Source: Bacteroidales bacterium
Lineage (GTDB): Bacteria > Bacteroidota > Bacteroidia > Bacteroidales > Tenuifilaceae
Direction: 5' to 3'
Length of the DNA stretch: 64,000 nucleotides
Assembly (NCBI GenBank): GCA_013376985.1
Contig: JACABB010000001.1
Coordinates: forward strand, 334,155 to 398,154
In this document: positions 57,021 through 64,000 of the stretch, piece by piece
Layout: each line of letters starts with the position of its first letter
Position numbering within the stretch: the first letter of the stretch is position 1
The notes under the pieces: generated by a model
Databases searched by the model: none
Seen by the model: only the letters and a program-made list of their open reading frames with translations
Told to the model about the DNA's origin: nothing
Program-made: the position numbers and the translations under genes

Positions 57021-59852
57021 GTGAAAAAAGTTTTATTTATCTCTTTGTTTATTTTCTCCTTACAGGCAGAAGCACAATACTTTTTAACGGGGGTTGAGTC
57101 TTTTAGCATTAAATGGAGGCAGATAAAAACAAAAAATGTTAGAATTATTTTTCCGATTGAGGCTGAGCAAAAGGCATTTCGTTATGCGAATCTATTAAGC
57201 ATAATCGATACTGTAACTCCAAAATCGCTAAATGCGAAACAAAAACCTTTTGACATTGTAATCCACAATAATAGCGTACTTTCCAATGCTTTTGTTGCGT
57301 GGGCTCCAAAGCGAATGGAAATAGTTTCACAATCACCCACATCCACATACGCACAGCCTTGGTTGACCCAGTTAGCATTGCACGAAACACGCCATACCTC
57401 GCAGCTTTATAAGTTAAACGAAGGTCTAGTAAATTTTAGTTCAATTCTTTTGGGTGAGCAAATTGTTGGATTATCGGCAGGAATGGTGCCAAATTGGTTT
57501 TTAGAAGGAGATGCCGTTGCTTTCGAGACCGCAGCATCCAATTCTGGTAGAGGACGCCAAGCTGATTTTTATCAGTATTATAGAACACACTATCTAACCC
57601 AATCAAAAAGATTTAAATACGATAAATGGTTGATGGGGTCGTTCAAAGACAATATTCCAGATCATTATAATTTCGGATATCAGCTGGTTAGCTATGCCAA
57701 AATAGAGTATGGTGATAGAGTTTGGGCGAATACGCTAAGATCGGTTTCACGAATTCCATTTACCATTTTCCCTTTCTACTTTGGCCTAAAAAAGGAAACA
57801 GGACTTTCAAGGAAAAAACTTTTCGAGAAAACTTTTAACAATCTTGATAGCATTTGGTCTAGCAATCAAAAATTTAATAAGGTTGATAGTTTAACCAATA
57901 TTGTTAAGAGGAGTGAAGAGTATAACGATTATAGATATCCTTTTAGGCTAAACGATAATTTTTTAATTGTATATAAAACAAGCCTTTCAAGAAATCCCCA
58001 ATTCACGCTTGTTGATTTGAATAGCAAGAAAGAAAAATGTTTGGTTCAACCGGGCTATTTAACGAGCATACCATCCTACTACAACGAAAATATTTTTTGG
58101 ACAGAATACCAATCTCATTTCCGCTGGCAATACTTAAACTATAGTGTTATTAAGTGGCTCAATATTAGAAATGGACAGATAAAAACAATTTCTGATTGTG
58201 GAAAATACTATTCTCCTGTTTACAACCCTCATAACGATCTCATTTATGCAATATCTGCAAACAATAATGGATTGTATTCAATTGATGCTTTTGATATTAA
58301 TGGAAAAAAAATTAAAAGCATTAACCTTCCCAACGAATATCAACCTTTTGAGTTGATATTTTCACAGAATCAAAAATCTTTAATTGTAGCAGTGGTTGGT
58401 GATAAAGGAAAATCAATTATTAATTTGAATGATGACGGTTCATTTACTATTCTTTTCGGTTCAACGTTTCTTGATATTCATTCATTATCAACATTCCGTG
58501 ATTTTATTCTTTTCTCAACCACGAATAATTACAAGGAGGACATATTTGCATTTAATGTAAAAACAAAAAAGGTGTTTCAGATTACAAGATCACCTTTTGG
58601 ATCAACCGATCCTTCGTTTGATTCAAGATCAAACGAAATCTTTTTTTCAAAATATTCAACGAACGGATATTCAATATCAAAAATTACTCCTGACACAACA
58701 AATACGAAGATCGTACTACCCGATATTACAGACGATTTGATCTCAAAAAAATTAAGTCAGGCTTTAAAATTCAATATCGATTCAACAGAAATACCAAATA
58801 ACACCTATGAGATAAAACGATATGGTGGAGTTAAAACGCTTTTTAATATTCACAGTTGGGCTCCATTTTACTATGATCCAACTGAATTAACGAATGGAGT
58901 ATTTGCCATAAAACCGGGATTGACTCTGATTTCGCAGAACATAACAGGAACATCTGTTTTAACGGCAGGATATGGTTATGAAAAATCTAATCTGGCACAT
59001 ATCAATTATCAGTATTTGGGATTATTTCCTGTTTTGTCATACAGCTTCGATCTGAGTAATGGTTATCCAACGCTCTTTTACATAAAAAAAACTAAACACC
59101 CCATTATCACTGAAAAAAGAAAAGAATCTACTCTAAGTATTTATCTACCCCTAAAGTTATCTTCAGGTAGATTTACCACTTTGCTATATCCATTTATTCA
59201 AACGATTAGCAGTAACGATTATCTGTTTTCGAGCAGCGATAGTTCATACCATAAGGGACTTCAACGGTTCAACTATAGGGTTTATTTTTCAACCCTACAG
59301 CAACAAGCACATAGAAATATTCGACCACATTGGGGTTTTGTAGCAAATATTGAGATGGAAAATGCCCCATTCAATAAAAACAATTTGGGTTCTTTGGTTG
59401 CAGGCATATTTAATCTATACTTTCCGGGCTTAGCCGCAAACCATAGTCTATTGGTTAATGCGAGTTTCCAAAATCAGAATCTTAAATATTATTATTATTC
59501 TAATAAAATTATTTTTCCTCGGGGATATGCTAGTTATCAATCGGAAACCTATAAGGGGGTATCGGTTGAGTACTTATTTCCAATTGCTTATCCTGATTTT
59601 GCTTTTGGTTCAATTGCGTACCTTAAACGAATATCGCTAAATTCTTTTTACGATTTTGCAACAAATCAATATCCTTTGAGAACACGAAACCAAACCGATA
59701 CAATGAAATCAATGGGTTTTGAAGTTTATATAGATTTTAAACTTTTACGGACAAGATATCCAATTCGTCTACAGCTTCAGCAAGGATGGAGTGGCGATAA
59801 CCTTTTACCATTTAACTCGTTTAGTCTATTTGTAGACTTTTATGGACAATAA
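57021..59852 (+). CDS. Secreted zincin-like protein with propeller-like region and C-terminal barrel
   Basis: 943 residues starting at GTG 57021, with a signal peptide (MKKVLFISLFIFSLQAEAQ). Residues about 30-290 hold an HExxH zinc motif, H121-E-T-R-H125 (LALHETRHTSQ), and a downstream acidic motif WFLEGDA (E162), the pattern of gluzincin metallopeptidases. Residues about 300-560 look like TolB/WD40-type propeller blades (SDCGKYYSPVYNPHNDLIYAIS, FGSTDPSFDSRSNEIFFSKYS). Residues about 600-943 are beta-rich and end like a D15/BamA-type barrel. A surface protease tethered by its own barrel is the simplest reading; activity is not shown. Confidence 0.7.
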   Translation: MKKVLFISLFIFSLQAEAQYFLTGVESFSIKWRQIKTKNVRIIFPIEAEQKAFRYANLLSIIDTVTPKSLNAKQKPFDIVIHNNSVLSNAFVAWAPKRMEIVSQSPTSTYAQPWLTQLALHETRHTSQLYKLNEGLVNFSSILLGEQIVGLSAGMVPNWFLEGDAVAFETAASNSGRGRQADFYQYYRTHYLTQSKRFKYDKWLMGSFKDNIPDHYNFGYQLVSYAKIEYGDRVWANTLRSVSRIPFTIFPFYFGLKKETGLSRKKLFEKTFNNLDSIWSSNQKFNKVDSLTNIVKRSEEYNDYRYPFRLNDNFLIVYKTSLSRNPQFTLVDLNSKKEKCLVQPGYLTSIPSYYNENIFWTEYQSHFRWQYLNYSVIKWLNIRNGQIKTISDCGKYYSPVYNPHNDLIYAISANNNGLYSIDAFDINGKKIKSINLPNEYQPFELIFSQNQKSLIVAVVGDKGKSIINLNDDGSFTILFGSTFLDIHSLSTFRDFILFSTTNNYKEDIFAFNVKTKKVFQITRSPFGSTDPSFDSRSNEIFFSKYSTNGYSISKITPDTTNTKIVLPDITDDLISKKLSQALKFNIDSTEIPNNTYEIKRYGGVKTLFNIHSWAPFYYDPTELTNGVFAIKPGLTLISQNITGTSVLTAGYGYEKSNLAHINYQYLGLFPVLSYSFDLSNGYPTLFYIKKTKHPIITEKRKESTLSIYLPLKLSSGRFTTLLYPFIQTISSNDYLFSSSDSSYHKGLQRFNYRVYFSTLQQQAHRNIRPHWGFVANIEMENAPFNKNNLGSLVAGIFNLYFPGLAANHSLLVNASFQNQNLKYYYYSNKIIFPRGYASYQSETYKGVSVEYLFPIAYPDFAFGSIAYLKRISLNSFYDFATNQYPLRTRNQTDTMKSMGFEVYIDFKLLRTRYPIRLQLQQGWSGDNLLPFNSFSLFVDFYGQ

Positions 59853-59948
59853 TTGCTGATTATTAGTTGATTTTTCTATTTACCGCTTTGGTATCGGTTT
59901 TGTTAATCATCAATATTATATTTAGGCGGTTATCCTTTTTATTTTGTT

Positions 59949-60506
59949 ATGAATCAGGACGATATTATAAAACAAAAGCAAAACCTTCGACGAATAGTAA
60001 AAGAGTTAAAGAAGAATATCTCTAAGGAGAAAATGTTTGAAGATTCGCAAAGAATCTTTAGAAAAGTTGAATCTTTACCTCAGTTCAAAAAAGCAAAAAC
60101 GGTTCTTGCTTATTGGTCTTTACCCGATGAGGTTAGCACGCATGATTTTGTATTGAAATGGTCTGGTGAAAAAAAAATTGTATTACCGATTGTTGTTGGA
60201 GATACTTTAGAATTAAGGACTTTTAATGGGCTAAATAAATTATCTGTAAATAACTCATTGGGTATTCAAGAACCGCTATCGGGTGAACTTGTAAATCCTG
60301 CAGATGTTGATTGTGCTATAATTCCTGGAGTTGCTTTTGACACAAAAGGAAATCGACTTGGCCGAGGAAAAGGTTTTTACGATAGATTTTTAAAACAAAC
60401 CAAAGCCTATCTTATCGCAGTGGGTTTTGATTTTCAGATATTAGAAAGCGTTCCTGTATCTTCTTTTGATGTTGCCGTTAACATTGTTATTTCAACAAAA
60501 AATTAA
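59949..60506 (+). CDS. 5-Formyltetrahydrofolate cyclo-ligase
   Basis: Converts 5-formyl-THF to 5,10-methenyl-THF with ATP. 185 residues with the N-terminal helix KQNLRRIVKELKKNI, VLAYWSLPDEVST, the substrate loop LGIQEPLSG and the ATP-binding signature RLGRGKGFYDRFL (about 137-149). Length is normal. The endonuclease gene begins five bases downstream, but the two functions are unrelated. Confidence 0.95.
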   Translation: MNQDDIIKQKQNLRRIVKELKKNISKEKMFEDSQRIFRKVESLPQFKKAKTVLAYWSLPDEVSTHDFVLKWSGEKKIVLPIVVGDTLELRTFNGLNKLSVNNSLGIQEPLSGELVNPADVDCAIIPGVAFDTKGNRLGRGKGFYDRFLKQTKAYLIAVGFDFQILESVPVSSFDVAVNIVISTKN

Positions 60507-60511
60507 ACTAT

Positions 60512-63500
60512 ATGATTAAGCGATTTTTATCGATAGCATTATTTGTTGCATTTTCTATTGCTTCTTTCTCGCAAATTCCAAACGGGTATTACACGGCAGC
60601 TGATGGTAAAACGGGTGCAACCCTAAAGACAGCCCTGTATAACATTATTAAAGGGCATACCGATTTAGGTTACGATGGACTATACAACATCTACACAACA
60701 TCTGATAATCTTCCTTCGGGGAAGGTATGGGATATGTATTCAATCAAGGCTGATGGTACTGCAAACTATTTCTTTTCTCATACATCAGGCGATCGATGCG
60801 GATCATATAGTACAGAAGGGGATTGCTATAATCGTGAGCATACCTTTTGCGATAGTTGGCTCGGAAAAGCATCTCCACAAAGGTCGGATGCACATCATAT
60901 AGTTCCAACCGATGGTTATGTGAATAATCGTAGAAGCAGCTACCCACATGGTAAGGTGGGTACTGTATCATGGACATCCTCAAATGGAAGTAAATTAGGG
61001 AATTCCGATCCGGCAACAGGTTATTCGGGAATAGTATTTGAACCAATTGATGAATTTAAGGGTGATTTTGCCAGAATGTATTTCTACGTTGTAACTCGGT
61101 ACGAGAACCTTGTTGCTGGTTGGGCTTCGAATGGAAGTGCCGGTGAACTATTGGATGGAACTTCTTTCCCTGCTTTTAAGAGTTGGTTTAAAACGTTGAT
61201 GCTTCAGTGGAATCAACAAGATCCCGTTAGCCAAAAGGAGATAGATAGGAATAATGCCATCTACGCACTACAACACAATCGTAATCCATATATCGATCAT
61301 CCTGAGTATGCTGAGGCTGTTTGGGGAAGTGGAACAATTGCATTAAGTTTTACCAGTTCGGCGGTTACATCTGCAACCGTTGGAGTGGTTTACAATTATT
61401 CTGTATCGGTTGCTGGTCCTATTGGCTCAACCTTTACAATAACTGCACCAACCAAGCCTAGTTGGTTAACACTTACAACAACAGGAAATACTACTGCAAC
61501 GTTGAGCGGAACGCCAGCATCTTCAGGTTCATTTGATGTAACCCTTTCAGTAACCGATGGGTCTTCTACAAAAACTCAATCATTTTCGATTATTGTTGCA
61601 GCCTTAGAAGGGCTTAAAATCACATCAACACCAGTTATAACAGCTACAACAGGAAGTGCTTATAGTTATTCAATTACAACATCAGATGTTGCAAATCCAG
61701 GGGCAACAATATCAATATCTGCAACCACAAAACCATCTTGGTTAACCCTAACTTCAACGGGGAATGGTACTGCTACCCTCAGCGGAACTCCCACGGCAGG
61801 CGATGCTGGATCAAATTCTGTTACACTTTCAGCAAATGATGGTTTTACAACAGTCACACAACCTTTTGCAATAACAGTTAGCGTTTCAGGGACATCAAAT
61901 AAAGAAACTTTCACTAATATTGGTGCTGCCTCGTCATCATATGCTAATTTTACTTGGACAGGAAATGATGGTTCAACATGGAGTGCAACATCTGCAAGAA
62001 CAGATCAAACAATCGTAGCTAGCAATAAAGCAATTTGCCTTAAAAATGTTGCCAGTACATATATTGAATCGGGAACACTTTCTGGTGGTTGCGGATCAAT
62101 CACCTTTAAAACCTTACAGGTTTTTTCTGGAACAGGCGGAACCCTTACGCTTTTTGTAAATGGCGTTCAGGTTGGCTCTCCTTTTGCATATACAACGACC
62201 GAACAGACAGCCTCTTTTACAAATATTAATGTTATCGGAAATTTTGTAATTAAGCTTGTAAATAATGGAAATGCTCGCCCTGTAATTGATGATGTTACTT
62301 GGACAAATTACACAATTTCTCCTCCAAGCATTTCTAATATCTCTATTTCACCAATAAATCCAACAACCAATGATGATGTGATTGTTTCGGCAACCATCAC
62401 CGACAACGGAACAATTAAGGAGGCTACACTTGATTGGGGTCTTTCTGCATCAACACTTGACCACAACTTGACCATGACACTTGATGGTAATGTATATAAA
62501 ACAACTATTCCAAAACAATTGGCAGGGAAGGTTTACGCAAGAGTAAACGCCAAGGACGATTTAGATGCTGTTTCTTCGTCAGACTACAGTTATGATATTA
62601 TTCAGAATGAAAAACCATCTATAACCGATATATCAAACACACCAGTCAATCCTTATACTGGTGAAATAGTTAAAATTTCTGCAACCATTACCGACGCAGA
62701 TGGAACGATTGAAGATACTTGGCTAAAGTGGGGAACCGCTCCATCCGCGTTGACAAATCAGTTAACCATGGCTTTAGTTGATAGTAAATACGAGGTAAAT
62801 ATTCCCGCTCAATCACAGGCAGGAACAATCTATTTAAGCATTAATGCAAGAGACGATTTTGGCGCAGAAACATCATCCCTTTACAACATTATAGTTACTC
62901 AAAACCAAACCCCTTCAATATCTAATATTTTAATAACACCACAAAATCCGTTAACAGGAGAGGTCATAACAATTTCGGCCACAATAAGTGATTCCGATGG
63001 GTCGATTCAAGAAGCATTCTTGAACTGGGGAACAACCTCTGGTAATCTAACAACCAAAGTAAGCATGATTTTGAATAATGGAAAATATGAGGGTGTTATT
63101 CCGGCTCAGGCACAGGTAGGAACAATATATTTTATGGTTAATGGTAAGGATAACCTTGATCTTATTGGTTCTTCTACACAGCAGAGTTTTACAATCGCAG
63201 CCCCCAATGTGTTGCCAACTATAACAAATATCATCGTTAATCCACAGAATCCGTTAACTGGTCAACCCATAACCGTATCCTCTATTATCACCGATTCAGA
63301 TGGTACGATTCAAGAAGCCTTCCTAATGTGGGGAACAGTTTCAGGCAACCTTAATAATAAGGTTGGTATGACTTTAAATGGAGGAAGTTATGAAGGGATA
63401 ATTCCCGCTCAATCTGCAATTGGAACGATTTACTACACCATAAATGCAAAGGATAACTCAGGGGAAATAAAGACCACAAACCAAAGCAGTTTTTCAGTAG

Positions 63501-64000
63501 CCGCACCGAATATTCTACCGACTATCTCTGATATTATGCTTAACCCTCAGAGTCCACAAATTGGTCAAGCAGTAATTGTATCAGCCAATATCAATGATTC
63601 CGATGGTACGATTCAGGAGGCCTACATTATGTGGGGAATAAATTCTGGTGGTCTAACAAATAAGATCGTTATGACTTTAAATGGAGAAAGTTATAAGGGG
63701 ATAATCCCTGCCCAATCTTTAGCAGGAACGATTTACTACACCATAAATGCAAAGGATAACTCAGGGGAAACTAAGACCACAGACCAAAGTAATTTTACAG
63801 TAATCGCCCCCAACGTATTACCAACCATTTCTGATATTACGTTCAACCCCCAGAATCCACTCACGGGTCAAGCGGTAACGGTATCTGCCATTATCACCGA
63901 TTCAGATGGGACAATTCAGGAGGCTTATATTAATTGGGGAATAGTTACTGGCAATCTGATTATTAAAGCCAATATGACTTTAAACAGCGGGAAATATGAA
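60512..64000 (+). CDS. Secreted endonuclease I with Ig-like repeats (partial, runs off the end)
   Basis: Open through the last base: 1163 codons with no stop. Signal peptide (about 1-20, SIASFSQ). An endonuclease I domain (about 35-265) has the beta-beta-alpha-metal-type motifs NREHTFCDSWLG (107-118) and SDAHHIVPTDGYVNNRRS (125-142). Two putative Ig/cadherin-like domains follow (about 275-460), each with PSWLTLT-x-TGN-x-TATLSGTP. A sandwich domain (about 460-600, ETFTNIGAASSS) resembles the extra domain of other Bacteroidota extracellular nucleases. From residue 604 come Ig-like repeats of about 101 residues. A C-terminal type IX secretion signal would be expected outside the window. Confidence 0.88.
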   Translation, partial: MIKRFLSIALFVAFSIASFSQIPNGYYTAADGKTGATLKTALYNIIKGHTDLGYDGLYNIYTTSDNLPSGKVWDMYSIKADGTANYFFSHTSGDRCGSYSTEGDCYNREHTFCDSWLGKASPQRSDAHHIVPTDGYVNNRRSSYPHGKVGTVSWTSSNGSKLGNSDPATGYSGIVFEPIDEFKGDFARMYFYVVTRYENLVAGWASNGSAGELLDGTSFPAFKSWFKTLMLQWNQQDPVSQKEIDRNNAIYALQHNRNPYIDHPEYAEAVWGSGTIALSFTSSAVTSATVGVVYNYSVSVAGPIGSTFTITAPTKPSWLTLTTTGNTTATLSGTPASSGSFDVTLSVTDGSSTKTQSFSIIVAALEGLKITSTPVITATTGSAYSYSITTSDVANPGATISISATTKPSWLTLTSTGNGTATLSGTPTAGDAGSNSVTLSANDGFTTVTQPFAITVSVSGTSNKETFTNIGAASSSYANFTWTGNDGSTWSATSARTDQTIVASNKAICLKNVASTYIESGTLSGGCGSITFKTLQVFSGTGGTLTLFVNGVQVGSPFAYTTTEQTASFTNINVIGNFVIKLVNNGNARPVIDDVTWTNYTISPPSISNISISPINPTTNDDVIVSATITDNGTIKEATLDWGLSASTLDHNLTMTLDGNVYKTTIPKQLAGKVYARVNAKDDLDAVSSSDYSYDIIQNEKPSITDISNTPVNPYTGEIVKISATITDADGTIEDTWLKWGTAPSALTNQLTMALVDSKYEVNIPAQSQAGTIYLSINARDDFGAETSSLYNIIVTQNQTPSISNILITPQNPLTGEVITISATISDSDGSIQEAFLNWGTTSGNLTTKVSMILNNGKYEGVIPAQAQVGTIYFMVNGKDNLDLIGSSTQQSFTIAAPNVLPTITNIIVNPQNPLTGQPITVSSIITDSDGTIQEAFLMWGTVSGNLNNKVGMTLNGGSYEGIIPAQSAIGTIYYTINAKDNSGEIKTTNQSSFSVAAPNILPTISDIMLNPQSPQIGQAVIVSANINDSDGTIQEAYIMWGINSGGLTNKIVMTLNGESYKGIIPAQSLAGTIYYTINAKDNSGETKTTDQSNFTVIAPNVLPTISDITFNPQNPLTGQAVTVSAIITDSDGTIQEAYINWGIVTGNLIIKANMTLNSGKYE
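62321..64000 (+). repeat. Tandem Ig-like domain repeats in the endonuclease gene
   Basis: Six units of about 302 bases, starting near 62321, 62612, 62908, 63213, 63516 and 63819. The shared protein pattern is LPTISxI-x2-NPQNPLTGQ, SDGTIQEA, NWG, IPAQ, GTIYYTINAKDNSGE. Units 4 to 6 are nearly identical in stretches at DNA level, e.g. around 63420-63470 and 63722-63772. The sixth unit is cut by the window end. Confidence 0.85.

Overview
The window reads as a stretch of a Bacteroidota chromosome, most likely an anaerobic member of the Bacteroidales. Evidence for the phylum: low GC by eye, marker families such as DUF4271, DUF4254, DUF2723, TIGR00266/AIM24 and a short-epsilon split ATP synthase, and several upstream regions that carry the Bacteroidota promoter pattern TTG-N17..23-TAnnTTTG. 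A glycyl radical decarboxylase points to anaerobic life. No rRNA, tRNA, CRISPR array or prophage was seen. The last gene runs off the right edge.

Layout. 0-18.6 kb is mostly housekeeping: Xaa-Pro aminopeptidase, an outer-membrane barrel protein, nadA-ruvB, a Crp/Fnr regulator, pheS with a lipoprotein peptidyl-prolyl isomerase, dut, an EnvC-like protein, an anti-sigma-type ATPase, ybeY-mnmG, adenine deaminase-uvrC, a DUF4271 protein, hemD, rnpA and yidD. Two CACGTG-centred palindromes resembling parS lie just behind mnmG. 18.6-25.1 kb holds an orphan histidine kinase, a large AsmA-like protein, a TPR/SpoIIE phosphatase and a rhomboid protease. 25.2-31 kb is a bactofilin followed by atpBEFHAG. 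31.3-38.4 kb carries an RND/MMPL exporter, a polyprenyl synthase, a universal stress protein, mnmH, an AIM24-like protein and rsgA.

38.8-46.6 kb is the accessory part. First comes a complete hpdB-hpdC-hpdA operon for 4-hydroxyphenylacetate decarboxylase (p-cresol formation): all five catalytic residues recalled for the clostridial enzyme are present at exactly the expected spacing. Immediately after it sits a compact, overlapping cassette: an 88-residue acidic peptide with two tandem T-x-T-x4-E-x-D-D motifs, a RimK/MvdD-like ATP-grasp ligase, and a four-helix membrane protein. It looks like a graspetide (omega-ester peptide) system coupled to an unassigned membrane partner, and it is the best candidate for an undescribed system here. 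An alpha/alpha-toroid protein and a REP-flanked Y1 transposase (RAYT) element follow.

46.7-64 kb returns to core functions, mostly on the minus strand: a YitT transporter-like protein, heptosyltransferase-like GT9 with DUF4254, a U32 peptidase, an alpha/beta hydrolase, atpD-atpC (separated from the other ATP synthase genes by about 20 kb) and a giant DUF2723 membrane protein. On the plus strand are a SUI1 factor, an unusual secreted protein combining a zincin-like HExxH domain, a propeller-like region and a probable outer-membrane barrel, 5-formyltetrahydrofolate cyclo-ligase, and a secreted endonuclease I followed by at least six near-identical Ig-like repeats that continue past the window end.

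All family assignments are from reading the sequence and recalled family motifs. No database search was run.
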